A stretch of DNA of 64,000 bases from Pyrrhosoma nymphula (lineage: Eukaryota > Arthropoda > Insecta > Odonata > Coenagrionidae), in NCBI GenBank assembly GCA_963573305.1, contig OY754329.1, positions 137,503,422 to 137,567,421 of the forward strand, in the 5' to 3' direction. Of this stretch, positions 11,780 through 22,870 are shown piece after piece. Each line of letters opens with the position of its first letter. Position 1 is the stretch's first letter. The position numbers were made by a program, and so were the translations under genes. The notes beneath the pieces are model-generated. The model made no database searches. It saw only the letters and a program-made list of their open reading frames with translations, and had not been told where the DNA came from.

Positions 11780-11995
11780 GAAAGGAGTGCGCTTCGTTGG
11801 TTTGGGCATGATGAGCGAATGAATGAATGCCAAATAACGGAACAGATATGTGATAGTGGAGTGAATGGTGTGAGATGAAGGGGTACACCTCAGAAGTCAT
11901 GGGTGAATGTGTTGCAAAAAACTCTGAAGAGAAGGAATATTACGAGTCTTCAGAATAGGAGAGAGTACATGAAGCAGTGAATGAGTGTCTGAGAA
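11780..11995 (+). pseudogene. LINE (RTE-like) C-terminal tail
   Basis: From 11780 the plus strand reads ERSALRWFGHDERMNE, QICDSGVNGVR, a stop, RGTPQKSWVNVLQKTLKRR, and so on to a second stop. This is the well-known end of RTE-type LINE proteins (LRWFGH..RM ... GRP.KSW). Two in-frame stops show decay. Nothing upstream resembles the RT core. The surrounding 250-bp flanks are featureless. Confidence 0.75.
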
Positions 11996-12309
11996 GTGAA
12001 ATTGATTTGTAAGGCTAGGACATTAGGGAGGAAATTATTTTAAGAGAGCCAGTTTTCTAGGCCTAACATGAACAACTAAGTTCTTTGACTTTGCCTACCT
12101 CGAGAGGGAATGGCATGATGGTTATGCATGCGTGTATGTTCTCGCATGATTTATTCGCTTGAAGAGAATTCAGTCGTTAATAGAATGCCAATAAATTGTG
12201 AATTACATCATGTGTCTTTGTGTTTTATAGAGGTTGTCACCCCAAGGTGACTTTTGCTCATTTATTTGTCTGAAGCATCTGATTCGTGTCCAAATTTTTT
12301 ATCGTCAAT

Positions 12310-13150
12310 AAGTTAAACTACATTAAAATTAAAAATTATAATTTAAAAATTTAAATTTAAAATATTACCAGGAGTTTTGTAGTGATTCCTGGTTACGTCT
12401 TCGTATAAAAGTAATTGTTTTAAAAGCGGATTGTCACTGCCATCTAGCTTTTCGTAATATTTTATTGCGAGAGCCTTTATCTTTTCCATAATTGGACTAA
12501 TACCTGTTATTTGGTACAATTTGTTATTCCCCTCTCTTTACCTGATCTTGAAAACTGATCTTATTATTCTTCTCTCTTGAGTTTCCAATATTTTTATTTG
12601 TGCTTTGTTTAGGATACCCGCCCAAGCAGGTGCCGCATATATAATTACAGTTTGAATGTAGTTCTGGTATAGTTGTTTTTTAATGGTTGGGGGAGTTGCT
12701 TTCGATCTGAGAATAGGGCTTAACTTGGCCCTCAAGCCCGCACTTTTACCTATCACCTTATCTAGGTGGCTACACATGTTTACTTTCTTCTCTATTTTCA
12801 CTCCAAGGTATTCAACCTCATTGGCCCAATCTAATATTTGCTGCCCAATTTTAATGGTGTTCAGTGGCCTGACTTCTTTTCTTGGCGGGTGAAAGACTAT
12901 TGCTTTGGTTTTGATAATATTTATCTCAAGCCGCCACTTCATATACCATTTAACGACATCGTCAAAAGCTTTCTGGACGTACTCAGTGGCAAGGTCCACC
13001 CTTTTAATTCGAGAAATAATTGCAGCGTCGTCAGCGTAAAGTGCCACTGATGTATGCCAGTCTTCTCTGTTAATCGGGAAGTCCGCCACTTAATTTTTAC
13101 ATGGCACAAAATACTTGATCTCCTTTGGTCAAATGTTTGCTTAAATATCT
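12310..13150 (-). pseudogene. Jockey-like LINE reverse transcriptase fragment
   Basis: The minus strand from 13089 encodes SVALYADDAAIIS (RT catalytic motif with YADD), then a thumb region with KTKAIVFHPPRK, EVEYLGVKIEKK and KKQLYQNYIQTVIIYAAPAW, and ends RRIIRSVFKIR at a stop at 12538-12540. The same frame continues past that stop with LYQITGISPIMEKIKALA to about 12360, so the stop is premature. Upstream, about 13095-13150, a shifted frame keeps remnants of the preceding motif (SSIL and ADFP). An A-rich region near 12310 may be the 3' end. The pattern fits the Jockey clade. It is 5' truncated and dead. Confidence 0.8.
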
Positions 13151-14430
13151 TCAACACCTTAATAGGTTTAATTGAACTTGAAATAACTAGATTTCTGTTT
13201 GAGTTTTACTCTGAAACTGTGCCTAGTGTATTTATTTTGTGCCGACATTTTTGAAATCATGCGTAAATATTTAACTATTGAGTTGTCCACCATGGACACT
13301 TCTCACTTGCAACGCTCTCAGGAGGCAGCTTCGCGTCGTTCAAGCGTGCCTGGAATGTCTGTTAAAGTTTTCACGAGATATATTTCTTGTCCCCAACGGC
13401 AGATGGTATAAAAACAACGGAATGGCATGTTGCGTAGCAAAGAAAAAGGAGGGAGGGGTAGGGAGAAGGTCATGGCGAAGAAGAACCGGGTACTAATCCA
13501 TTTGCGCGTTTGTGCCATTTTTCTTAGGATTCAAATGCTGGCCTTGGATTATTAAGAGTTAAACTCAACTTCATGCACAATATTCTGCATGCAGAAGTCT
13601 GTGTGTGAAGCTGACTGGAGAGGAAAATTTAAAATAACGTTATAAAAGCACATTGAAGCGTCACTGAGAAACACAAAATAAAACTGGAAAAACCTAGTCA
13701 AATGCTTTTTTCTTGGCTCTGGAGCTATTAATTATCGATGAGGAGAATGCCCTTCTGAAGGACCGATTTGGGTATTTGCTATGTAGTATCTGGTATTTTT
13801 TCCTTCATTTTTCTTGGTATTCCGTTGCTTACCGTCGGCTTTACGCATTCCGGCTTTGTCTTGCTAAAATAGTTTATGAAATATTAAGCCTTAACATTCT
13901 AGTCAAAGAAAGAAAGTATCCAAAAGCTCACGATAGGCACCATTTCCATACCTGATCATCGACCACTTGGGACTATATCTTAACCACTCATCGTTTAAAT
14001 TTTGGGGAGAAACAGAACATAGGTAAACTTTCTTCGTAGAATTTGAATATTTCGTTACAATGCAAACTGATAATTCCAAAACAGGTTATTGTTTATGGTA
14101 GTCAGGTTTCTGGTTCTGCGATTAAATTATTTATGCTCCCGAGTGAGTGGCTACGTATGTGATCACTTGCTTAGTTTACAAGGATTTGAAAATATTGTTG
14201 AGTTGTATTGAAGGGATTGTTGATACAGAGTAGAGGGAATAGAATATGGTTTACGACGGGAAGGAAGCTAAAGTGTTTTCCTCGGAAAGTTATTTGTATT
14301 GTACTATTTAAGGAAATATTTTTGAAGATGCACTCAACTATGCAGTATTCTAACTATCCAAAACTATTCTTTCACTTTCAAAATTTATTTCAAATCCGTA
14401 CCATTCATGCATCTTATCCAAGACTTAGGA
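13151..14430. other. No gene recognised
   Basis: AT-rich sequence with short open frames on both strands and no recognisable domain or repeat. A TATAAAAAC string at 13407 has no gene behind it. Confidence 0.4.
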
Positions 14431-15390
14431 TATGTGGATAATATTGAACATTGAACCCGAAGTCGTGCACTATATGTTTTCAAGCCAGAGGAAAAGTGAG
14501 ATCGCAAAGACGGGAGAAATTTTGTCCCCACATGTGTTTTCTGGGAAAAAGATTGGAGCGTGGAGTCTGGCGCCCACAAGGGCGGGAAGGTCAATTTGGG
14601 GCGGACGGATTTCCTCTTTTGCTCATCAGGGAAGAGACGCTTTGTCTTTGTGCGGCGCGGGTGTTTGCGTTTTAAAACTGCTTTATTCGAGCCGCTGGTT
14701 GCTGAAGTCCTCGCGTGGGAGGCGTCCCAAGGGGATTTAAGAGAGAGGTTGGTGGGTGAGGGGAGGCGGGATGATGGGCGAAGGAGTGGACTCGTTCCTT
14801 TCATCCCTTTTTATTGCCCTCCCACACGGATATCCCTCTTTTTCGGAGGAAATGCAGAGGAGGAGAGGGGTCGGGAAAAAGGGAGGGGAAGGAAGAGAAG
14901 TCCTTTGGGAATGGAGTCCCTCTCCGGTCAGAGAATCCTCAGAATCGCCTCTTCAAACACCCTGTATTTTCCATGCTTGTAGTACGTGCAGTCACTTGAT
15001 AAAGTACCGCCACAAACTGCACAATTGGTGCATACTGGTCGGCGCTCAAAGCCCGAAATACATTGACAACCCCACTACCGTCTCTGGTGACGATGAGAAA
15101 TGTCGTGTATGCTTCACCACATTCAGTCGGAATGGCATGCAGTTGAATGCGACCACTGTAAAGGAAAGGCCACCTTACTTCATGCGGATGCGCAGAAGAA
15201 TACGTCGTGGAGGGGTAACGTTTTGGTGGAAGGGGTAGGGAAAAGCGAAGACATGGTATTTGTGCCATGCATGAGTGCATTTAAAAAAATGGAATTTGTA
15301 TGACGCGGGCAACACAAACACCGCGCATTTTAACGCCGTAAGCTTTCGCGAGAGCCTCTCATAGACGCGGTCTCGAGCCATATTTAGGGA
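14431..15390. other. GC-richer block with overlapping open frames, unrecognised
   Basis: This kilobase is GC- and purine-rich on the plus strand. It holds several 70-160 codon frames that overlap in sense and antisense (14560-14982, 14756-15238, 14385-14804 minus, 14939-15280 minus). None shows a recognisable domain, signal peptide or splice-bounded structure. The simplest view is that low stop density follows from base composition. A single host exon cannot be excluded. Confidence 0.35.
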
Positions 15391-16155
15391 GGACTATTCT
15401 GTATGGTCCCAGAATTTCTGAGTTTGGGCAGTGACGAAACACACACGTCACACCCACGAAAATTTCAAGTAGGGCCATTCAAAAGATCAGATTTGTCGGG
15501 GTCTGTGACGTCACAGGAACGGATTCTCCGAGGTTTGACCGTGTTGAGTCCTTACTGAATAAGGCCCCTGGGGTGGAAAGAAGTGAGTTAAGGAGGGGAA
15601 GGTAGGTTAAGGAGGGGAAACATGCTGAACGAGGGAATAAGCGCAGGACTATTTGAGTGAGTTTGCATTTGTTGCTCGCTGCGAATACAGAAAAAATAAC
15701 GTATTTTGTAAAAAAAAAAGGCCGCCGATATCCCATATCTGCAGAGGAAGTTAAAACGAGGAACAGTTAAATCAATGAGCAGATGACCATGATACCAATT
15801 TATGAATAAGACAGCAGCGCGTTATATTTTATGAATGAAGCCGTACTCCGTAATGTCAATATGAAAACCTTGGCGTCAGTATACTTCATAGGTTGGTGTT
15901 TTTTCCTGTCATCTTCTCATGCAAATTCTGAGATAAGTTATTGCCTATTGGATAGGTACCAAACCGTCGAATGGCAGTAAACAACACAATAGGTAGCGAA
16001 GAACATTATTCAAAATTTACTCGAAAATTACTTTTCATCATATTCGCTTGAAGCACCTAATTTTACTGAAAATATTACGTTCATAATGGTTAAATGTAAG
16101 CACAATATTATTAAAATTGAATACTTTCACTAGAAATTTAGTCTCAATCCCCTAG
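15391..16155. other. No gene recognised
   Basis: Unremarkable sequence. A short direct repeat AAGGAGGGGAA lies near 15591 and 15613. Nothing else is seen. Confidence 0.45.
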
Positions 16156-16420
16156 GATCGAGTTGGTGTGGTGGATAAACTTTCTTGCTCGAGGGCCCGG
16201 GGTTGAATCCCGAAGGTGGAGATTTTTCAATGGAATCCCTATCCCTTTTATGTGGCTACGTGGAGAAGACCTCAAATGCGGTGCTCCGTCCGTCGGATTG
16301 GGTGTCAAACCGCGGTCCCCTTAGCGCCATTCGTTCAGTGCCGACGCCTGATTTCTCTCCACCCTTCCTCCATTCGCAAAACAACTCTTTCCATATTTAC
16401 CTATACACTTGTCCTTAATT
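16156..16420 (+). repeat. tRNA-derived SINE, family B
   Basis: A-box-like GTTGGTGTGGTGGATAAAC at 16162 and B-box-like GGGGTTGAATCCCGA near 16199 are followed by GGTGGAGATTTTTCAATGGA and a longer body with GTGCTCCGTCCGTCG. The TTTTCA.TGGAATCCC part recurs inverted at about 54346-54365. The GTGCTCCGTCCGTCG part recurs inverted near 22815. Three pieces of one family therefore lie in this window. The reading frames covering it are chance. Confidence 0.65.
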
Positions 16421-16649
16421 GTGGGAAAGTGCGATATAAATTTTTAATTAAGAGCTCTTGAGAGCATAATGTTTCATTTGTTTCATTCCGAGTGAAATTT
16501 TGATACCTTTTTTTGCTTGCTTTCGATGTCTTTGAATCAACAGTGTCGCCAATCTGAGTTATTTTCTTCCACGTGGATTTTAGAAAATCCAAAATTAATT
16601 TTAGCGCCGCTTTTGTCTCATAGTGCCACAGAATGAATATCCTTTTCTT

Positions 16650-16990
16650 TCCTCTTCCACGCTTGCTCCTCTCCGCTGTCCTTTGTCAAAATTCCCTTAC
16701 CTCTTAAAGCACCCTACATCCATCCCTTCTGCCCTCCCGAACCTCCGCCACAAATCTTCTCCCCTCTCCCACAATATCCGATACCCACTCGTTCTTTCTT
16801 CTTCGCCACCTTGTTTTCCTATCCATTCTTATAATAAAACCCTACATCTTAAATTCTTCAAGGATACGTACATCCTCTCTTCGCATTGCCCATGCAGCGC
16901 CACGCTTCATAATACAATTTTCACCAGTCTTTTCTTTACATCTCTTACCCCCCTCTTCCTCAATTCTCTTCACTTTGAAAGTGGATCTTT
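16650..16990 (-). pseudogene. Decayed copy of the window's RTE-type LINE (C-terminal part)
   Basis: The minus strand encodes DVKKRLVK, then SVALHG, with shifted pieces further on. This corresponds to DVKKRLVKSLIWSVALYG at residues 747-764 of the nearly intact element at 36472-39776. Nucleotide similarity to 36700-36960 is visible by eye on the plus strand as CT-rich text. Many stops and indels separate the pieces. It is an old relative of the same family or subfamily, not a functional gene. An open frame on the plus strand (16623-17054) is its antisense shadow. Confidence 0.65.
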
Positions 16991-17689
16991 GCCCAGAGAA
17001 ATTCTACATCAGATGTCCCTATTACTGAAAGCATTTTTCTTAATGAATGAATAATTTCCATTAAGCGTCAATTGATACATATTTACATTCACTTCTTGTA
17101 GAGCATTCTCGTCAACATTATTTCTCCATAAATCTCTCAACAATCCTATTTTTTCAACAAGCCCCTCACAGCTAGTGAGCAAAACTGTAAAGAAATAGCA
17201 ATAAGCAAAATTAACTCCAATTTAAAAACGATGTCTCGCTTTAAGTCAGTGTAATATATCGCTAAACGTTATCATTCTATATAATTTTTTTTAGACTTGA
17301 AATGTAGCATTTAGTAATGACGGCAAGAAAACTGAAGACCGAATATTAATGTAAGGACTCAGTAATTTAGTGATGTTTAACGACTAAGGTATAAGATATG
17401 TATGATTTGTGCATTGCTATATTGAATGCGAAGTGTGATTATATATGATGTATGTACGGTGAGAATAATAATGAAATATGCTGAATGAATATGATTTAAT
17501 GTCCTCTGCGATGCTTATAAGATTTGTAAAAGAAGTTTTTGTGATTTAGCAAGAGGAATTGACAATGTACCCAACTTTTACGATATTTTACGAATTCAAG
17601 AGATGTCGTACCATGTATATGCCATTCAACGCGGACATTTTTAAAACCATATGCTTAGATCATTTAATCATTCAAAGATTCAATATGCG
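16991..17689. other. AT-rich stretch, nothing recognised
   Basis: No reading frame of interest, no repeat with a partner elsewhere in the window, and no tRNA-like boxes. Confidence 0.5.
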
Positions 17690-17930
17690 TTACGATTATA
17701 TAGTGATTTGCGGTGTGCGATATAATGTGATCACATTATATCGCATGTGATGATAATTTCTCGTATCACATTTTACAAGAAACTATCGCCATACGAGATT
17801 TTATGCAATTTGCGATATCATCTGATGCCATAACTTGCCGTGTCCTTCGATTAACAACACATCGCATCTTGTGAGATGTAAATTCTATATCGTTGAGCGA
17901 TACTGAGTTTCGAATATCGCTTGGCCTTAC
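17690..17930. repeat. GCGATAT-rich block with a perfect 30-bp palindrome
   Basis: Positions 17716-17745 form a perfect 30-bp palindrome centred on TGATCA, with arms TGCGATATAATGTGA. GCGATAT or its complement recurs at 17811 and, degenerately, at 17887-17915. A second cluster of the same heptamer sits at 59328-59395. The motif could be the terminal repeat of a foldback element or a clustered binding site. There is no coding capacity. Confidence 0.6.
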
Positions 17931-18377
17931 CATCCATCCCTCCTGCGCCCTTCCTCCAATCGGATACTTAACGGCCTCTTGTCCCCTTCTCTTGTCTCCT
18001 CTACCAAATACGTTCATTGTCCACCACGGACGGTCCCCCGTTGGAAGGCCGGTCAATCCGATGTCCTCGAGAAAGGGATTAATTAATGGGTCCGACACGA
18101 GGAAAGGACGATCCTTTTGATTACCGAGATTACCCCAGTGTTGCCTACGGTTGCACAAAAATATACACGCGGGTTGATTGGTCAGTCGGCCGTCTTGTTT
18201 TCGTCATTTTCTGGTGCGACAGGCGGGGAATCCAACCATAGAATCAAGCGGTGCTTCCTTCCGGATGATTGCGCCCGAAAAAATCGTTCTCTTGAACGAG
18301 TCCAACTCAAATTAGAGCAAGTTTAACCTGTTAGCAAATCTCCCTTAAAAAAATGCAAATTAGGTGAGTCATTATCA
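17931..18377. other. No gene recognised
   Basis: Slightly GC-richer sequence covered by an antisense pair of short open frames without motifs. It lies between the palindrome block and a MITE. Confidence 0.4.
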
Positions 18378-18379
18378 TA

Positions 18380-18914
18380 GGCCCGGTTTTTATAATATCT
18401 GGTTAACGTTAACTGCAAGATGATGCAGCGTTTACGATAGTGTGAATTAACCTGAGAGTTTACCTTTTCTCCATAAATGTAATCTCAATCAATAGTAAAG
18501 TTTCACACTATTATACGCATCGAAACCATGATCGTTGTACATTAAAATTTTGTGAAAATTCACTATTGTTAACCTCCAGATTATGCAGCGTTTGCGATAG
18601 TGGGAAGTTGTCTGAGAGTTTTTTTCTCCATTAATGTAAGAGAATGCTCAGTAGTAAATTTCCACATTACTTAACGAGTCGAAAAAATGATCGGTGTTTA
18701 TTAAAATAGTGCTATAATTTTTTGGGGTATTTTCTTTAAATATTAATAGGATTTAATATTTCCACCAATATATTTCTGAAACTATCTCTTTTAAGTTCAT
18801 GTTTTGTCGAATATATCAGGCTTTTGGACGACGAAAGCGTTTTAATTGGAAAAGTAAAACCGCATTAATTATGATACCAATAAAATATTTAGCCAGATAT
18901 GATGAAACCGGGCC
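18380..18914. mobile_element. TA-flanked MITE with internal duplication
   Basis: The left end GGCCCGGTTTTTATAATATC matches the reverse complement of the right end GGCCCGGTTTCATCATATCT closely. TA dinucleotides flank both ends (18378-18379 and 18915-18916), as expected for Tc1/mariner-type insertion. Inside, two diverged direct copies of a roughly 150-bp unit lie at about 18410-18560 and 18570-18712. Both contain ATGCAGCGTTT, GCGATAGTG/ACGATAGTG and TGAGAGTTT. There is no open frame. A matching end of the same family lies at 57600-57641, and a longer relative at 59943-60886. Confidence 0.75.
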
Positions 18915-20508
18915 TATGCCAGAAGTATAATGACTGCTCCAGTTAAATGAGTGCAGCAAGGATGTGCCTTGTCACCCGTGATATTTACATTTAAATTGAA
19001 GGGGTAATAAATTATGGTAAAGGAAAAAAATTAGAATAGGCATCCACTTCTGTTTAATATAGAAGTGACGGTAGTGACGAATTTATTCGTCTCAAAATTC
19101 AATTCACCCTTTATCTCCAAGTTCCAAGTGCACTGGATATATCTACTGTTACCGTTTGGTCGCCTTTTGCATGGGCCATGTTTGTTCTCGGTCTTCCACG
19201 GAAATTCATTAATTCTCCCTCTCTCTCTCACCCTCTCCCTGGCGTTGTCTTAGTCGGACAGTCAGCTTCAGATTGCTTTCCCCTCCTGGTAGGAGCGAGA
19301 TAAGGCTCTTAAACCTCTCTACACACACTTTGCCCTTTCGAAAGGTTTGACTTGGGACGTAGTTCCCTTTCATTTGCTATTCAAAGGTGAATATATCCTG
19401 TGAAATCAGCGAACCGCGGAAAAGTGTATTGATTTTACTGTTATACTAATAGATTTGTGGGATTTTGACCATACCTTAAATTTGCCAAAGCGGGTTCTGG
19501 AAATGCTCTCAATAAAATCATAAATTTTCCTATTGATTTAATGGAGGCCGAAGTATTTACCTACTTCTTGTTTGTTTTAGCACTTCCGTAACCTTCACCC
19601 CGATGCTCCTTTTACTTGGTGAGGACAAAAACCACTCTTTACTCAAACTAAGAGCGTGTACAATTTATGCAATAGCGCAGTACCTTATGAACAGAGAGGT
19701 GATTCATTTTTCTACGAATTTTTGTATGTAGACGTAACAAGACTGATCAATTAAAGCCGGTTTATCCTGCTTATATACTAGATTTCTTCGTCATGTGGTC
19801 GATTGTGGTATGTTATTGGTTATCTCGCCAATATTAGCAGAGAATCTATGCACTTTATAAGCGGAGGAATATTAAAAATCGGAAATTGGATAACTGATAA
19901 TGAAGGTATGACTTCATCAACATTAATTAGAAAATTTACAAGTAGATAAAAAGTAAGAAAAATAATAGTTGGTAAAAATCTTAATTTTCATTGATACTTA
20001 CTTACATTTGCACTTCAAAATTTGTGAGAAAACTGAAAGAGTTCGTTTAAAATACTTTCAGAATACATGTTGCGCTTTCATGGTGTTGGGAGGATAGGAA
20101 ATAAAAATTACTACCACGAACCCACGAGCCACTGTGTTTTTACTGTTGTTTTTTTTATTTTTCTTGGGGAAAAATGAGAAAGGGTGCGAAGAATTTGAGG
20201 AAGGAAGGAACGTGTTGCACGTGTGAGAAAAGTTAATGGAAAACTTTTGATTCCAATTGTGGAAATGAAGAATTATATCAGATGATGTGGGAGAAGTTGG
20301 CGCGAAAGAATCAGTGGATGCAGCAAATAATTGGGAGAGTATGTATTGAACGTGAAATGTATTCTGAAGAGGGTGAAATATGGTAGAATACTGAGTAACT
20401 ATTAACGCCAACAGAATTTAACGCAAGTAGAAGTAGATGGTTTTGCTGGAAACTTTTCCAGTCTTCATGCGCGGCTCTTTCTTTGCTCTCTAACCCTCAC
20501 CAAATAGT
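18915..20508. other. No gene recognised
   Basis: Ordinary mixed sequence. Open frames at 19031-19231, 19065-19253 and 20058-20411 overlap in antisense or lack motifs. Nothing else is supportable. Confidence 0.45.
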
Positions 20509-20840
20509 AGTACTGGGGGTAGTAACCGATTACACTATTTTCACGAAGGCAGATGGTAGCACATGGATAGTACTCGTGTACTTTAGCACTGAAACTGGGG
20601 TTAGTACTTGTGTACTAGTGGATAGGTACACATTGCTTTTATTGCCAGTACTTCTCATGGAAGTATTGGTATCACTGGCTAGTACAGAGTGGTAGCATTG
20701 CGAGTACTACATTGAGGGATCCTAGTGGTAGTATTCACTGAAAAGCATTAACAGTGGAATCTTAATGCTGTAATACTGAGACTTCATTACTTAGTACTGA
20801 TGCCCATGTAGCAAGTACTTGACTGTTGAGTGCTACTTTT
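20509..20840. repeat. Cluster of AGTACT motifs
   Basis: The palindrome AGTACT occurs exactly seven times between 20509 and 20819. Several near-matches (AGTACA, AGTATT, GTGTACT, AATACTG) fill the gaps. Spacing is irregular, so this is not a simple tandem repeat. No open frame of interest depends on it. It might be a degenerate satellite, a clustered protein-binding region or a decayed foldback element. I do not recognise it. Confidence 0.6.
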
Positions 20841-21169
20841 TGGTAAGGGTAACCTTCATTGCTGCAATCGTCTTTCGTGCAGTAACTCTGACATAAAAAT
20901 CGTTCTACCATTCTTCATTCTCCCTGAGGACGACGGTAACGCTGTAACACACTTCTCGTGTTTCCCCTTCATCCTCTCCGTCACTAAGGTAAACACTAGA
21001 GCGCTTGAGTGAGTGACGGCTGTTCTCGGCGAAGGAAAGTCTCGGGAAAACCGCAAGGGACTCTCCGTTGTAGACGAGGGGTTGGGGGAAAAGATATGAG
21101 GAGGAGAGCCTTACCGTTTCACGACCGAATCGTTAACTTCTAACGCGCACCTTTCCCTTGGAATTTTAA

Positions 21170-22060
21170 ACGAAAGAGCCGGACTTTTCAGGTGCTTACC
21201 ATTCGCTTTAGTGCACTGCTATCGTCACAACACAAAAGCGCTGTTGCTTTCCGTTTGTTTCAGACCTTGCGCTCTTCCGAACAGGGGAGCTATCCCTGTT
21301 CTCAATAACGCGTGCGCTTTCGTTATCTTTATTTTTCAAATGCTCTCATGAGAGTGAAAAAAATCGACATTTTCAATAATGAAAAAGAAAACTTTGTTTT
21401 ATTACACCAATTTATTTTACGGCACAACTTTTTTTCAACAAATTTTCGACGCAGCGGAATTTTCAGGTGCTTACCATTTTCAAAGTTTGCTAAAAACAAA
21501 GTTTTCTTTTTTTTTAAATGAACTTCCACAAAGTTGAACCTGATTTCATTGAGGTGATCGTCATTCTTCAAATTTTGACAGGTGCTGTAAATCACGTTAT
21601 AATTGACGGAGTGCGTTCTTAGGGTAGCAACGGTGAGCATTGTCCTTCAAGAGATATTTGAGTTTTGAATAACGATAACGCGAAAAAAGGAACTATGATA
21701 CAACCCCAGATTGGGAGCGTTTTGATGTGTAACAATGGACGCTCGAGAACAAAAGAGCTTCGATAGTCCCATCAGCGTTTGTTTTTTTTTGTTGATTTTC
21801 GGTAAAAGCGTAAAAAATGGATTATATAAAGTTTTAAATTGTTGTATGGGGTAAAAATATTTCATTTATAACTATGTAGTTAGAACAAATTCTTAAACTA
21901 CTTATTTATAAAAAAATCATCCGTAACTATTGTTAGCCTACAGAATGCTATCCGCAGGCTGGTTACCGAAAGTTGCTTCTGCGCACATCGTTCCAATATT
22001 CGTCGTTCGAGTGCGTTTTAAGTGTGCTGGTGAGTTCCAATCTGTATTTATCCCATGTAT
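21170..22060 (+). repeat. Dispersed repeat D, longer copy
   Basis: Blocks of this region match 43545-43965 in the same order. Examples are TTCGCTTTAGTGCACTGC near 21205, TTGCTTTCCGTTTGTTTCAG near 21244, a GTTGATTTTCGGTAAA block near 21790, and GCGCACATCGTTCCA near 21980 with GTCGTTCGAGTGCG. About 21300-21650 has no counterpart in the other copy and may be a later insert. It contains a 16-bp perfect inverted pair (AAGAAAACTTTGTTTT). No protein motif is seen. The family type is unknown. Confidence 0.5.
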
Positions 22061-22679
22061 GCAAAGTTTCCTCCTGCAGCAATGGTCGTGCTTTCAAAAT
22101 CTACAACATTATTTTAGAGGGAGGGAGAAAAATTCAAATTCCTTCTTTGGTTTCTGGTTTACCTTGAAAGTATTTGAAGTGGAATACTTCTTATGGATGA
22201 GGGATAATTTCGCGAAAGCCTAGCATCACGCGACACCCGACTCCCGTCATTCTACGAGTCGTTGCGTGGTTGCGTATACACAAGCGCTCCGAATGAATTC
22301 ACTATACTATCACTAGAGGGATATATTGCGTAATATCATATGTTAATATTTTAAGTCTATTTACATTTCATATAATTATTGTTAATGCATAAATTAAATT
22401 TTCATATTCATATTTAAGAAATATTAATTAAATTATTCATGTTTATTCATGTATAATACTGTACACTCCTCACTGACAGTCATACTCAATTATTCAAACT
22501 CAGTGTTCCACTTCTGTCGATTGTTCCGCGACGGCCACACCTTTTTTTCTTTCTGACATTTCTGCTATTGTCAGATAATTACCATCATCATTCGATGTAC
22601 TTGTACCGGTAGGCATTTGTACGAACTAGTAGTTTATTTTGCTGTTTGGAGTAACACCGACTACTTAGGTAGTTTACGC
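22061..22679. other. AT-rich stretch, nothing recognised
   Basis: Featureless AT-rich sequence with no repeat partner noticed and no meaningful open frame. Confidence 0.45.
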
Positions 22680-22870
22680 CATTCTGGGTGGGTTGGTAAG
22701 GAAAGGATTATAGTGGGAGCGAATGAAGGGTGGAGGGAAACCCGGTGTCCTCATCGACCTGCTATGAACGAAACGCACTAAAGGTTTCAACAGTTGAGCG
22801 TCATATTCGACGGACGGAGCACTGCCCATGAAATGCTGCCCACTTAGCACCCAATCGGCCATGTTAAAAC
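22680..22870 (-). repeat. SINE family B, body fragment (inverted)
   Basis: Read on the minus strand, the stretch contains GTGCTCCGTCCGTCG followed by GGTTTCCCTCCACCCTTC and ATTCGCTCCC. These parallel 16281-16385 in the same order. The tRNA-like head is missing, so this is a 5'-truncated copy or one whose head has diverged. Confidence 0.45.
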
